The notes: generated from the letters alone by a model not told the origin. 64,000 nucleotides of DNA from Aureispira anguillae (GCF_026000115.1 NZ_AP026867.1:6549001-6613000); one strand, 5' to 3'. Positions 51,543 through 61,169 are shown, counted from the stretch's first letter. Numbers and translations: made by a program.

Positions 51543-52817
51543 ATGTTACCAGTTAATTTTATCCGAGATAATAAAGAGAAAGTAATTAAAAGTTTAGAAA
51601 TCCGTAATTATACAAACTTTGATATTCTTGATCAAATTATCCAGATGGATACTAAACGAAAAAATCTCCAGAAAGAGTTGGATGAGCATTTGGCAGAGGG
51701 CAATCGAATTGCTGCTGAAATTAAGGAATTGTTCAAGACAGGTAGAGGATCGGAAGCAGGAGATAAAAAGAAGAGAGGGAGCGAGTTAAAAACAATTAAT
51801 GCCGCTCTTAAACATGAATTGACAGAAACCAAAGCTCATCTAGAGGATCTATTATTGCAAGTTCCTAACTGTGCGAATGACCTAGTACCTCCTGGGCAAT
51901 CGGATGAGGACAACCAAGTCTATCAAGCCTGGACAACTGATTTGCCTGTTATGGAGGGAGATGCGCTTCCGCATTGGGAATTGGCAAAAAAATACAACTT
52001 AATTGATTTTGAGCTAGGAGCAAAAATTACTGGAGCAGGTTTTCCTGTCTATATAGGTAAGGGAGCAAGATTGCAACGTGCCTTGATTAGTTTCTTTTTG
52101 GACGAAGCTTTGGAGGCTGGATATACAGAGTATCAAGTGCCTTATGTAGTGAATGAAGATAGCGCTAGAGGAACGGGACAGCTACCAGACAAAGAGGGAC
52201 AAATGTATTATTCTGAAAAAGATGATTTGTATTTGATCCCAACGGCTGAGGTGCCATTGACCAATATTTATAGAAATGTTATTCTTAAAGAAAAAGATTT
52301 TCCTGTAAAATTGACTGGACATACGCCTTGTTTTAGAAGAGAGGCAGGTTCTTATGGCGCTCATGTACGTGGCTTGAATCGTTTGCATCAGTTTGATAAA
52401 GTTGAAATTGTACAAATTCAGCATCCCGATAAATCTTACGAGGCTCTAAAAGAAATGTGTGGTCATGTAGAAGGGATTTTACAAAAACTAAATCTGCCTT
52501 ACCAAATTTTGTTGTTGTGTGGTGGTGACACAGGATTTGCCTCTGCGATTACCTACGATTTTGAAACATATTCTGCGGCGCAAGAGCGTTGGTTAGAAGT
52601 TAGTTCAGTTTCTAATTTTGAAATATTCCAAGCCAATCGACTCAAATTGCGTTATAAGGGAGCGGATGGTAAAAATCATTTGGTACATACACTGAATGGT
52701 TCTGCACTGGCTTTGCCTCGTATTATGGCTACTTTATTAGAAAATAATCAAACGGCTGAAGGGATAAAAATCCCTGAGGTGCTACAAAAATATACTGGGT
52801 TTGATATCATCAAATAA
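51543..52817 (+). CDS. serS: Seryl-tRNA synthetase
   Basis: 424 residues, full length. The N-terminal tRNA-binding helical hairpin (residues ~1-110, with GRGSEAGDKKKRGSELKTINAAL) and class II motifs 2 and 3: TGHTPCFRREAGSYGAHVRGLNRLHQFDKVE (motif 2) and LNGSALALPRIMATLLENNQ (motif 3). It charges tRNA-Ser. Followed by a long palindromic terminator. Confidence 0.97.
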   Translation: MLPVNFIRDNKEKVIKSLEIRNYTNFDILDQIIQMDTKRKNLQKELDEHLAEGNRIAAEIKELFKTGRGSEAGDKKKRGSELKTINAALKHELTETKAHLEDLLLQVPNCANDLVPPGQSDEDNQVYQAWTTDLPVMEGDALPHWELAKKYNLIDFELGAKITGAGFPVYIGKGARLQRALISFFLDEALEAGYTEYQVPYVVNEDSARGTGQLPDKEGQMYYSEKDDLYLIPTAEVPLTNIYRNVILKEKDFPVKLTGHTPCFRREAGSYGAHVRGLNRLHQFDKVEIVQIQHPDKSYEALKEMCGHVEGILQKLNLPYQILLLCGGDTGFASAITYDFETYSAAQERWLEVSSVSNFEIFQANRLKLRYKGADGKNHLVHTLNGSALALPRIMATLLENNQTAEGIKIPEVLQKYTGFDIIK

Positions 52818-52889
52818 AAAACGTTCAAGCGTACTTAGTAGATGATTGCTGTTGTAGCAATTAAAAAGTACCTAATAATAAGCGTAAGG

Positions 52890-52923
52890 GGTATACCATA
52901 TTAATATGGTATACCTTTTTTTT
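52890..52923 (+). terminator. serS terminator with perfect palindrome
   Basis: A 26-bp perfect palindrome (52890-52915), symmetric around TTAA, then TTTTTTTT. It works as terminator; no other gene is close on the opposite strand. Confidence 0.75.
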
Positions 52924-53113
52924 GTTGGTTTTAAGAAAAAGGTAATGATAAAATAAATTAATTATCAGTTGGTTAAACTAAAAAAAAGCTTATTTTAGTA
53001 TTCCATTAAGCTCAAGATGTACACTTATAATTAATATACTATGTATTGTTGTTTTAGTAATTTGTCCTCTTGCTTTCATCATAAAAAATGCATAGTACTT
53101 AAAAACTATATCT

Positions 53114-54499
53114 ATGCAAAATGTTTACAAGTATTATCTTTTTTTATTCCTAATTAGTAGCCTATTTGCCAATAGTTATGGACAGGGGGCCATTATTAAT
53201 GAAATGTCAAATGGCGCTTCAGGCACGCAAGAATTTATTGAACTTCTGGTTATTGGCTCCGCAGGAGACCCCACTGCAAATGTTGATTTGTCGGGTTGGG
53301 TCTTAGATGACAATAATGGGGCTTTTGAACTTTCGGGGACAGGAGTTGGTATTGCTTCTGGACACCTTAGAATAGCGGCAGGTTGCTTAACAAATGTGCC
53401 GCCAGGTGCTTTAATTGTTCTTTATAATGCACCAGATGTTTCTTTTACAGCCGACCTTACCGATAACAATAACGATTGTGTGTATTTTTTGCCAGATGAC
53501 AGCCCTTGTTTAGAGGATTGTACGGCAGGACCGAGTTCTTCAAATGCTACTTATCCTATTGCTTGTACCTATGGTACTGCGAATTGGAGTGTGATAACCA
53601 TGCGTAATGCTGGAGATGCAGTACAATTTAGAAATCCTTCTTTTGAGTTTTTTCACGGTTATTCTTATGGGGATGTGACGGTTCCTACAGCTCCTAATTT
53701 TCCTGCTTCGTTGGGAGGGGGAAGCGCTTTTGCCATTGCTGGCTCAGGAGGGGGAAATGAGTTTATTTATAATGACGGAGATTTTACCACTGGAGCTAAT
53801 TTTACAAGACAAACGGTTGCCAATGAAACACCAGGGCAGCCGAACAATAGCAATAACCTTTATGCAATTAATCAAATTCGAAGTGGAGCATTTGATTATG
53901 CCAATTTAAATGCCGCTGGAAACAGTGGAACGGCTAGTACATTGATTGACTGTAGTACTCTTTTGCCACTTCGACTCGCTCATTTTGAGGTTAAAAAAAC
54001 AGCGATGAATGTTGTTGATCTAAACTGGGAAGTAAAATTGCAGAACGAGCCTAATTTTTGGTTTGAAATTGAGCAAAGTCCTGATGGTATTAAATTTGAA
54101 CCCCTAACTTCTCTTGTTGGACTCGAAGGTCAAACCCATTACAATCTCACTAGCCAAAAGACTTGGTTGACGACCTATTATCGGCTAAAAATTCACCTAA
54201 ACAATGGCGATTTTTTTTATAGCCCTGTCCGTGTGATTACTTCTAGTTCTTTGGCAGAAAATAGTCTCGTGATCTATCCTAATCCAGTGAAGGAGCAGCT
54301 TCTTATAGAGGTGAGTCCTCTGATAAAAACTCCTAGCCAGTTGTTGGTGTATAACGTGTTTGGACAAGTAGTGCTAGAACAGAAAATAACAACAGAAAAC
54401 CGAGTGCTACAATTAGATGTATCAATGCTCGAAAAAGGAAGCTATTTAATTTTGTTAAAAAATAAAGAACAGTCATTGGTTAGAAAATTTGTAAAATAA
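53114..54499 (+). CDS. Secreted lamin-tail-domain protein with T9SS sorting domain
   Basis: 461 residues. Signal peptide (MQNVYKYYLFLFLISSLFANSYGQ), then a lamin-tail-like domain (AIINEMSNGASGTQEFIELLVIGSAGDPTANVDLSGWVLDDNNGAFELSGTG, residues ~25-75, continuing to ~260), a fibronectin-like region and a C-terminal type IX sorting domain (LVIYPNPVKEQLLIEVS ... LVRKFVK). Surface or secreted cargo with unknown target. Gene flanked by terminators on both sides. Confidence 0.87.
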   Translation: MQNVYKYYLFLFLISSLFANSYGQGAIINEMSNGASGTQEFIELLVIGSAGDPTANVDLSGWVLDDNNGAFELSGTGVGIASGHLRIAAGCLTNVPPGALIVLYNAPDVSFTADLTDNNNDCVYFLPDDSPCLEDCTAGPSSSNATYPIACTYGTANWSVITMRNAGDAVQFRNPSFEFFHGYSYGDVTVPTAPNFPASLGGGSAFAIAGSGGGNEFIYNDGDFTTGANFTRQTVANETPGQPNNSNNLYAINQIRSGAFDYANLNAAGNSGTASTLIDCSTLLPLRLAHFEVKKTAMNVVDLNWEVKLQNEPNFWFEIEQSPDGIKFEPLTSLVGLEGQTHYNLTSQKTWLTTYYRLKIHLNNGDFFYSPVRVITSSSLAENSLVIYPNPVKEQLLIEVSPLIKTPSQLLVYNVFGQVVLEQKITTENRVLQLDVSMLEKGSYLILLKNKEQSLVRKFVK

Positions 54500-54555
54500 G
54501 TTGCTATATGACGACGCTGAAATTTAGGATCAGCTAGGAAATAGAGAATAAATAT

Positions 54556-54586
54556 AAAGCCCCTTGAATTTCAAGTGGGCTTTTTT
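54556..54586 (+). terminator. Terminator of the lamin-tail gene
   Basis: AAAGCCC...GGGCTTT stem with inner TTGAA/TTCAA, then T-run. It overlaps the first codons if ribD were started at 54575, which supports the start at 54599. Confidence 0.75.
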
Positions 54587-54598
54587 TACTTTTGTGCT

Positions 54599-55657
54599 AT
54601 GAGAGAAAAGGATGAATTATATATGCGCCGAGCAATTGAGCTGGCGAAGCAAGCAAGGGGAAATAATGCGCCTAATCCTAGGGTTGGAGCCGTAATTGTT
54701 TGTCAAGATAGAATAATAGGAGAAGGTTATCATGAACGATATGGAGAGGGACATGCAGAAGTAAACGCTATTGCTGCTGTTATTGAGGAAGATAAGCCAT
54801 TGTTATTGCAGGCTACTATTTATGTCACCCTAGAACCTTGTTTCCATTATGGCAAAACTCCTCCTTGTGTAGAGTTGATTCTTAAAAATAAAATACCAAG
54901 AGTTGTTATTGCTTGTACAGACCCTTTTGAAAAAGTGGCTGGTCGAAGTATTGAAAAATTAAAAAATCAGGGCGTTGAGGTGATTGTTGGGGTGCTAAAA
55001 GAAGAAGCGGCTTGGTTAACTCGTCGTTTTTTTACCAATGTGCAGAAGAAACGCCCTTATGTTGTTCTAAAGTTTGCTCAGTCTAAAGATGGGTTTATTG
55101 GGAGTGCTACCAAAGAAATTGCCATTTCTAATCTCCTAAGCAAACGTTTGGTTCATCAATGGAGAAGTGAAGAAACAGCTATTATGGTAGGAACCAATAC
55201 TGCCTTGATTGATAACCCTCAACTTAATAATCGATTGTATTTTGGTCGAAATCCACTGCGTTTAGTTTTAGATCGACAATTGCGTCTACCTTCAACGCTT
55301 CATTTATTTGATGGTCAGGTGGAGACTTGGGTTTTTACCGAAAAGAAAGAATACCCTAAATTGGATAAAGTGCGTTTTGTTTCATTGGATTTTAAGCATA
55401 ATCTATTCAATAACCTTCTAACTTATCTCCATGAACATCGTGTTCAATCTGTTTTGATTGAAGGAGGAAGCCAATTACTCCAAGGGTTTATTGCTGAAAA
55501 CTTGTGGGACGAAGCACGGGTTTTAGAAGGCAACCTATTTTTGGGCGAAGGGGTAAAAGCACCTACGCTGCCCATTCGTTGCTTGACAAAAAAAGAACCG
55601 TTATTGGATAATCAAGTAGCTTATTATGTCAACCCTTCTTCTGCTACCTTCTCTTAG
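54599..55657 (+). CDS. ribD: Riboflavin biosynthesis bifunctional deaminase/reductase RibD
   Basis: 352 residues from the ATG at 54599. The earlier ATG at 54575 lies inside the previous terminator. Deaminase motifs HAEVNAI and PCFHYGKTPPC (zinc site) give the N-terminal deaminase; the C-terminal half (~150-352) is the NADPH-dependent reductase domain with KFAQSKDGFIG and LIEGGSQLLQGF. It performs two steps of riboflavin synthesis. A single gene, followed by EamA. Confidence 0.93.
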   Translation: MREKDELYMRRAIELAKQARGNNAPNPRVGAVIVCQDRIIGEGYHERYGEGHAEVNAIAAVIEEDKPLLLQATIYVTLEPCFHYGKTPPCVELILKNKIPRVVIACTDPFEKVAGRSIEKLKNQGVEVIVGVLKEEAAWLTRRFFTNVQKKRPYVVLKFAQSKDGFIGSATKEIAISNLLSKRLVHQWRSEETAIMVGTNTALIDNPQLNNRLYFGRNPLRLVLDRQLRLPSTLHLFDGQVETWVFTEKKEYPKLDKVRFVSLDFKHNLFNNLLTYLHEHRVQSVLIEGGSQLLQGFIAENLWDEARVLEGNLFLGEGVKAPTLPIRCLTKKEPLLDNQVAYYVNPSSATFS

Positions 55658-55738
55658 TAGACTAGCCAGTAATTAATCCATTAGAAATGATCCGTTTGTT
55701 TGTTACTAAGGTGCGAATAAACAATAAAAAATAAAATC

Positions 55739-56593
55739 TTGCTTTACTTAATTTTAGCTGCTTTCTGTTCGATTATGATTGTTGTCATTTTCAAACTGTT
55801 TGAACGATACTCCATCAATCATTATCAAGCTATTGTTGTCAATTATCTTATCTGTGTTCTAACAGGTTGTATTACATTGGGCGAAATACCATTTGAAGCC
55901 GATATGTTGTATGCTCCTTGGTTACCGATTATGGGCTGCTTAGGGCTGTTGTTTATGGGAGGCTTTAATATTGCGAGTCGAACAGTGCAACATTTTGGAA
56001 TGGCAATCGCTTCTGTTGCACAGCGGATGTCGTTAGGGCTTTCCGTAACCTTTGCCATTTGGTATTATGGAGAGTCGTATACCTACTATAAAATAATAGG
56101 GATTATTGTGGCACTTTCAGCCGTTGTATTTATTAATTTCCCTTCTAAAAACAAGCCAGGAACAGAACAGGTAGGAACTTCTAAGTGGTTGGTGCTTTAT
56201 CCCATTTCTATTTTCTTTATCAGTGCTATTATAGAAATTCTATTGCAATATTTACATGCTGTACACGAAATGAAACCAGCAATAGAATCTATTGTTTTGT
56301 TTGCTAGTGCTGCTCTAATAGGAATTATAGGTTTGTTTGTTTTTAGAGAACGGCTAGCTTTAAAAAATGCTATTGCAGGAACAATTTTAGGGATACCGAA
56401 TTATTTTTCTATTTATTTTATGTTGCGTTCTTTGGATGTTATGGATGGTTCAACGGTCTATTCCTTGTGTAATATTACAATTGTTGCAGGAGCAGCATTA
56501 GTTGGCTTTTTAGTTTTTAAGGAGCGACTTTCTTTGTTGAATATGCTTGGAGTTGGATTGGCGATCCTCGCTATTGTTTTGATTACGTTATAA
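55739..56593 (+). CDS. EamA/DMT-family transporter
   Basis: 284 residues and ten membrane helices in two repeats, the EamA/DMT layout. The start codon appears to be TTG at 55739, since an in-frame stop lies 21 bp upstream and no ATG is near. Substrate unknown; the family exports amino acids, nucleosides or drugs. Confidence 0.82.
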   Translation: MLYLILAAFCSIMIVVIFKLFERYSINHYQAIVVNYLICVLTGCITLGEIPFEADMLYAPWLPIMGCLGLLFMGGFNIASRTVQHFGMAIASVAQRMSLGLSVTFAIWYYGESYTYYKIIGIIVALSAVVFINFPSKNKPGTEQVGTSKWLVLYPISIFFISAIIEILLQYLHAVHEMKPAIESIVLFASAALIGIIGLFVFRERLALKNAIAGTILGIPNYFSIYFMLRSLDVMDGSTVYSLCNITIVAGAALVGFLVFKERLSLLNMLGVGLAILAIVLITL

Positions 56594-56657
56594 TTGGATT
56601 GAGTTAAGTTTTGTCTATATTTGTAAAACTTGTTACATCCCCTCAAAAAACTAAAAA

Positions 56658-57443
56658 ATGATGCGTTTTGTATTCTTTATGATGAGTTGTTGCTTTGTAA
56701 TACCTTCTTCTTTTGGACAGTATTATATCTTTGGCGGTTATAATTATGGCGCAATTACGATGAAAGGAGCCAATGTTATTATAAACGCTTTTAATGAACG
56801 GGAGAATCATTCTATTGCTCCTTTTGCCAATAACTTTCATGGATATAGAGTCGGTGCAGGAAAATACAGTAAATACTCTGTTATGGAATTGGGGTTTGGA
56901 AATCTGATTTCTAATCAAAAAAGTACCAACCCCAATCAACTTAGAGAGAATGCAGAAGTAATTATTAATTATATGTCTGCTACGGCAAGAGCAGGAATCA
57001 AACCTTTTCCAAAACATCATTTTACTTTTGGGGCAGCTATGCATCTTGGAGCGCAACGAATTCGATATTCATTTGGAGGAGACTACCAAACCCCTGTTAA
57101 TAAATATGTTATTGCGCCAGAGTTTTATCTCGATTATGCCATTAGAATTAAGTTTTTACTAAAAAAATCGCAGCGAGAAAAATACTTTTATTTGTTGAGA
57201 ATTCGACCTTATTATCAACTACATTCTATCATCGGGATTGGTAACTTTGAAAAAGAGTTGAATCAAACGCCGAACATAACTTCCAATGCGATTGAGGACA
57301 ATATGAGTCATTTTGGGTTTAATATTTCTATTGTTATTCCATTTTTAAGTGACGATGATAGAGCTTATTTGTATGCACCCAAGAAAAGAAAGAAAAGGTC
57401 AACAAAACGTGATCGAAAGGAAAGACCCAAAGGGCGTTTATAA
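56658..57443 (+). CDS. Outer-membrane beta-barrel-like protein
   Basis: 261 residues with a signal peptide (MMRFVFFMMSCCFVIPSSFGQ) followed by alternating beta strands (YYIFGGYNYGAITMKGANVI, FGAAMHLGAQRIRYSFGGDY) typical of small outer-membrane barrels of Bacteroidota. The C-terminus is very basic (PKKRKKRSTKRDRKERPKGRL), unusual for a barrel and perhaps an exposed tail. Function unknown. Confidence 0.6.
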   Translation: MMRFVFFMMSCCFVIPSSFGQYYIFGGYNYGAITMKGANVIINAFNERENHSIAPFANNFHGYRVGAGKYSKYSVMELGFGNLISNQKSTNPNQLRENAEVIINYMSATARAGIKPFPKHHFTFGAAMHLGAQRIRYSFGGDYQTPVNKYVIAPEFYLDYAIRIKFLLKKSQREKYFYLLRIRPYYQLHSIIGIGNFEKELNQTPNITSNAIEDNMSHFGFNISIVIPFLSDDDRAYLYAPKKRKKRSTKRDRKERPKGRL

Positions 57444-57608
57444 TCTAAAACAATTAAAAGTTGAACGTTAAGGTTTTGGATTTTGTTGGTATTAAAAAGG
57501 AATGTAACATAAGATAAAAGTTCGGTGATTTTTTTACAAAAATCAAAAAAATACCGAACGAATGATAAGACACACATTCTAATAATTGATAAAAAAGTAA
57601 GTATAATT

Positions 57609-58022
57609 ATGATTGGTAAGTTAATAAGTCTGGTGTTCTTTTTTGTGGTAGGCTGGGTAGTTTATACGCAGTTTTTTGGCACCGAGCAAGAACAAAAAAT
57701 GGGAAAAGAGGTCATTAGCAATGCAAAGGAAACTGTGCAGGGAGTCTTTAATATTTTTCAACATGAAGGTGGGAAAATAAAAGAAGGTACCTATGATGAC
57801 TCTATTGAGAAACTAGGAAATTTGTTGGACAAATTACGGGCTGAGGCTAAAGATGGCAAACATCAAGAAGAATTAACCGTATTGGTAGAAGAAACAAAGC
57901 GAATCAAAGAACAAGTGGAGAAGTCTAAAGAAGGTTTAGAGAGCATTAATGACGAGCAAACTAAGGAGGACTTGAAAAAACTAACTCAGGAAGTTCAAGA
58001 AATTGTCAATAAAATGGACTAG
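57609..58022 (+). CDS. Hypothetical membrane-anchored coiled-coil protein
   Basis: 137 residues from the ATG at 57609 (MIGKLISLVFFFVVGWVVYT). One N-terminal hydrophobic anchor, then a charged helical domain with heptad character (SIEKLGNLLDKLRAEAKDGKHQEELTVLVEETKRIKEQVEKSKEGLES). No recognised family. Ends at a strong bidirectional terminator. Confidence 0.65.
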   Translation: MIGKLISLVFFFVVGWVVYTQFFGTEQEQKMGKEVISNAKETVQGVFNIFQHEGGKIKEGTYDDSIEKLGNLLDKLRAEAKDGKHQEELTVLVEETKRIKEQVEKSKEGLESINDEQTKEDLKKLTQEVQEIVNKMD

Positions 58023-58028
58023 ACAATA

Positions 58029-58080
58029 TCGCAAAAAAAGGCGGTCAGAAAACTCTTTCTGACCGCCTTTTTTTTTGCGA
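58029..58080. terminator. Strong bidirectional terminator
   Basis: A 14-bp G+C-rich stem (AAGGCGGTCAGAA / TTCTGACCGCCTT, 58037-58070) flanked by A- and T-runs, between convergent genes. Confidence 0.85.
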
Positions 58081-58101
58081 TTGATGGTGATTTAGTCTAC
58101 A

Positions 58102-58341
58102 TTAGCTTGCTTCTGTTTCAAATTCTGAGCTTTTGCTATAATTCAAAATATTTTGAATGACAAAACTAGGCGGTTGAATTTCTACCGTATTTAATAGATC
58201 TTGTGCTTTTTTTAAATCGTTATGCTCTTCCTGTATATCAGAGTCTGACTGTTTAGCTTTTTGGATGGCCATTTTTTTTAGATAATTGACCTCCCCATAA
58301 ATGTCACGGACTAAATCTCCTTTTGTAATTTTATGCTTCAT
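58102..58341 (-). CDS. Small hypothetical protein
   Basis: 79 residues, charged and helical (GDLVRDIYGEVNYLKKMAIQKAKQSDSDIQEEHNDLKKAQDLL). Starts at MKHKITKGDLV at 58341. No signal peptide, no family recognised. The gene-like base composition and strong terminator support it, but a small protein of unknown function is all that can be said. Confidence 0.5.
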   Translation of the reverse strand: MKHKITKGDLVRDIYGEVNYLKKMAIQKAKQSDSDIQEEHNDLKKAQDLLNTVEIQPPSFVIQNILNYSKSSEFETEAS

Positions 58342-58630
58342 TTTTCTCGGGTCGTTTTATTTTTTACAAATAAACTGTGTAAAATAAAATTTGCTACTGT
58401 ATGAAAAACGCAGTTATTTAACTAAATGTTGCATAGGCCTCGTTTTTTTTTCGAAATTTTATTTTGTATAACAACTGTTAATATTTATTAGGACATCCAA
58501 ACCATATAAAAGGTTGGAAATATTAGGATAAAAAGAATAAGAAAGCCCTTTATACCTGCATATTAGATATAAAAGGGCTTAAAAGTTGTCCATCTGTTTT
58601 TTAGGATGTAATAAATATAGATTTAATAAA

Positions 58631-59074
58631 TTAAGCTCGATTAGCCATTCTCTGGTGAATCATTTTGGTTAATTTAAGCATGTGTCGTCGCATAATCTCG
58701 ATATTAAAAAGCATATTTTTTTCAAGTGCCTTTTCTGAAAAGTTACGATAATCAAATTCGATATAGGTCTTAAAATGTAAATAGCCCGTATCTGGATCGA
58801 GTTCAAAACTGCCAAACAAACGATCCGTATTTAAAGACATTAAAGAGAGCGCTATCAAATCACGAATTGGAATCGGAACGACTGTTGGTAGGGTAGAATA
58901 AAAACCAACTCCACATCTAGCATCTTTTCGACTTCCAACCAGAACCAAGCATTGCCATTCTCCTTCAGGAGTCTCAACATCAAAACTTAGAGCTTGACGG
59001 GTTTGGTCTGTGTCATAATCAACGCCAATTCGTTTAAAATAGCGACCTAGTTTTTTTAGTATTAACTTATCCAT
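58631..59074 (-). CDS. YbjN-like (secretion-chaperone-fold) protein
   Basis: 147 residues from MDKLILKKLG at 59074, so that it ends 7 bp after the glucosaminidase stop; the longer frame from 59101 would overlap it. YbjN-family features: LSFDVETPEGEWQCLVLVGSRKDARCGVGFYSTLPTVVP and a two-strand FELDPDTGYLHFKTYIEFDYRNFSEKALEKNMLFNIE. Role unknown. Confidence 0.7.
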   Translation of the reverse strand: MDKLILKKLGRYFKRIGVDYDTDQTRQALSFDVETPEGEWQCLVLVGSRKDARCGVGFYSTLPTVVPIPIRDLIALSLMSLNTDRLFGSFELDPDTGYLHFKTYIEFDYRNFSEKALEKNMLFNIEIMRRHMLKLTKMIHQRMANRA

Positions 59075-59081
59075 AGTTTTA

Positions 59082-60008
59082 TTATTGGTCAAATCGGTCA
59101 AGATTCAAAGCTTCGATAATGGCGATTAATTTGGAGGCATATTTTTTGTCTGTTGCATAACCAGCTGCTTGGAGACCACGTGCCCAATTTTTGTAATCAC
59201 TACGTTTTAATTTTGATAAATGTTTATAACGTGAGTTCGACAATAGTTTACTGTGCTCTCTAAAACTCTCCCAAGAAGAATCGAATATTCTAAACATATC
59301 ATAACGACTATCATCTGTATAGTTGGCACAGCGGCAGCCAATACATTTTTTGCGGCATTTAATTCCAAAATGATTGTTTTCCTTGGTAGCGAGTGAACTT
59401 TTGCCTGCATTGCTTTCTAACAATCCTTGGGCAAGTGTTATGCTTGCGGGAATATTAAACAAGTCTGCCTCTTCTTTAGCTGTAGAACTGTACTTTGCGA
59501 TATAATCGGTACAAATTTTATTCTTAGCTGCTACAATTTCAGGATCAATGTTGTGCTTTTTTGCAAAATTTGGATTAAGAACAAAACCTAAGTTAGAAAA
59601 CTTAGCAGCTTGTTTTTGTTGTTCAGGGCTGAGGGCTGAGCCTACAGCAGTTGCCGCATTAGCCAAATTCATTTGAGACCGTATATCTTTACTTTCGTCT
59701 CGAATTGTTTCCCACCATCTTTTAGTTTTTTTTGTGCGTTCTGTCGATACCGTTGTTGCGTATGGTTTATTATTATGTTGTGGTTCTATAGAATTGTTTG
59801 TTGGATCTAGCACACTAGCACTTTGCTGTGTCGTAGCATTACCAATGGTAAATTGAACGCTAAATTCTTTTTGAGTAAGTACAAGTAGTATTAAAACAAA
59901 AAAGGCTACTCTCAACCAAATTTGTTTTGCAAAGCGCTTTAATCTTTGCAGATTATCATCAAAAGCCTGTTTTACCACTACAGGCAAATTTTTGTTTACT
60001 ATCATCAT
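59082..60008 (-). CDS. Glucosaminidase-type peptidoglycan hydrolase
   Basis: 308 residues. N-terminal membrane anchor (residues ~26-45), a variable linker (~50-150) and a C-terminal glucosaminidase domain (FlgJ/LytG type): SITLAQGLLESNAGKSSLATKENNHFGIKCRKKCIG with the catalytic Glu in LLESNAG, then YDMFRIFDSSWESFREHSKLLSNSRYKHL. It carries an extra CRKKCIGCRCANY cysteine cluster, unusual for the family. It cleaves glycan strands of peptidoglycan. The upstream region holds two exact AAAACAAAATGTTTT repeats. Confidence 0.87.
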   Translation of the reverse strand: MMIVNKNLPVVVKQAFDDNLQRLKRFAKQIWLRVAFFVLILLVLTQKEFSVQFTIGNATTQQSASVLDPTNNSIEPQHNNKPYATTVSTERTKKTKRWWETIRDESKDIRSQMNLANAATAVGSALSPEQQKQAAKFSNLGFVLNPNFAKKHNIDPEIVAAKNKICTDYIAKYSSTAKEEADLFNIPASITLAQGLLESNAGKSSLATKENNHFGIKCRKKCIGCRCANYTDDSRYDMFRIFDSSWESFREHSKLLSNSRYKHLSKLKRSDYKNWARGLQAAGYATDKKYASKLIAIIEALNLDRFDQ

Positions 60009-60062
60009 AATTAGTGCATTTTATATTGTCTATAATGTCTTTTGTTATCATAAAACAAATGT

Positions 60063-60114
60063 AAAACAAAATGTTTTAAAAAAGAAATAAAATAAAAACA
60101 AAATGTTTTAAAAA
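60063..60114. promoter_or_regulatory. Tandem AAAACAAAATGTTTT operator-like repeats
   Basis: Two exact 20-bp copies (60063-60082 and 60095-60114), each with the palindrome AAAACA-AAA-TGTTTT, spaced 32 bp (three turns), 55-106 bp upstream of the glucosaminidase gene. Confidence 0.45.
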
Positions 60115-60151
60115 GGTGTTTTTAGACAAAAATGCTAATTGTTACAACTAA

Positions 60152-60186
60152 AAAAAGCAACTCTAATGCTAATTGAGTTGCTTTTT
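60152..60186 (-). terminator. Terminator of the small secreted-protein gene
   Basis: AAAAAGCAACTC (60152-60163) and GAGTTGCTTTTT (60175-60186), 12-bp stem with T-run on the minus strand, 52 bp after the stop at 60238. Confidence 0.7.
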
Positions 60187-60237
60187 GGAAACAAAAATAT
60201 TTAAAAAGTGTGTGGTGTATTGTCTATCAATAATAAT

Positions 60238-60636
60238 TTAATAAGCTTTATTCAGCCTATCTTTTAATAAATTATCTTGTAAAGGGTTGACGATTTCAAT
60301 CATTAGTATATTGTTCATAATTGATAACTCTTTTGCCATTTCATTCGGAGATTCAATAGGGTATTCAGGTACTAAAACCAATCCCTTATTGAACTCATTG
60401 ATTTCAAATTGACGAGTCAATTCCATATTATAAATGGAGATGAAGTTTTTAAGTTCAGCGTCGTTGGTCGTCATAAGACTTGCTAAATCTCCAGTATAAT
60501 AAACAATAAAATGTAACGATGACTGTTCTTTTGTTGTACTCAATCCCGTCAAATTAGATTGAGCCGTAGCTTGCTGGGGGGCTGTGCCAAATAGTATAAA
60601 AACAATAAGGATTAATAGAGCTAATTTGGTACTCAT
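60238..60636 (-). CDS. Hypothetical secreted protein
   Basis: 132 residues. Signal peptide (MSTKLALLILIVFILFGTAPQQATAQ). The rest has LVLVPEYPIESPNEMAKELSIMNNILMIEIVNPLQ and no family that I recognise. It sits between a membrane protein gene and a terminator. Confidence 0.6.
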   Translation of the reverse strand: MSTKLALLILIVFILFGTAPQQATAQSNLTGLSTTKEQSSLHFIVYYTGDLASLMTTNDAELKNFISIYNMELTRQFEINEFNKGLVLVPEYPIESPNEMAKELSIMNNILMIEIVNPLQDNLLKDRLNKAY

Positions 60637-60689
60637 AACAGAGTGAAGAATTAAAAAGCTATTAAAAATCCAACTTATTTATAAGTTTT

Positions 60690-61052
60690 TTATGAAAGGA
60701 AAAAGATACTTAGTGCAGGGAAACCTATATTCCAAATTACAGCAACAATAAATAAGGTAATTGTTGTTCTTGTGGTCAAATTTCCTACTGTAGCAACCAT
60801 TCCTCCTATGAACAATAACATGCTTACAAACAAGAAAATTGAGAAACCAGCTGCTCCATAACTTAGCATAAAATAAATAGCTGAAGACATGAACAAGCAA
60901 GGTAGAATGAGCGCTGGAAACAAAAACCAAGTCATTCTATGTTGCATTTGACGGTCACAGAAATCTAAATAGCGTTGAACGATACCTTGAGGTGCTTGAG
61001 TTGTTGTTGCCTCAAAAGTGGCTTTATTATTTTCTACTAATGTTGTATTCAT
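60690..61052 (-). CDS. Hypothetical membrane protein
   Basis: 120 residues from MNTTLVENNK at 61052. About three or four membrane segments (residues ~38-118). No recognised family; probably an envelope protein. Confidence 0.6.
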   Translation of the reverse strand: MNTTLVENNKATFEATTTQAPQGIVQRYLDFCDRQMQHRMTWFLFPALILPCLFMSSAIYFMLSYGAAGFSIFLFVSMLLFIGGMVATVGNLTTRTTITLFIVAVIWNIGFPALSIFFLS

Positions 61053-61169
61053 GATATAAGCTATTTGTATTAACAATAGCTCAAAGATAGGAGACCCTTC
61101 TCTGTTATTCCATGATAATAATCATAATGAAAAATGATTTTAATCAGGGTTGAGGCAGGGACAAAAAAA

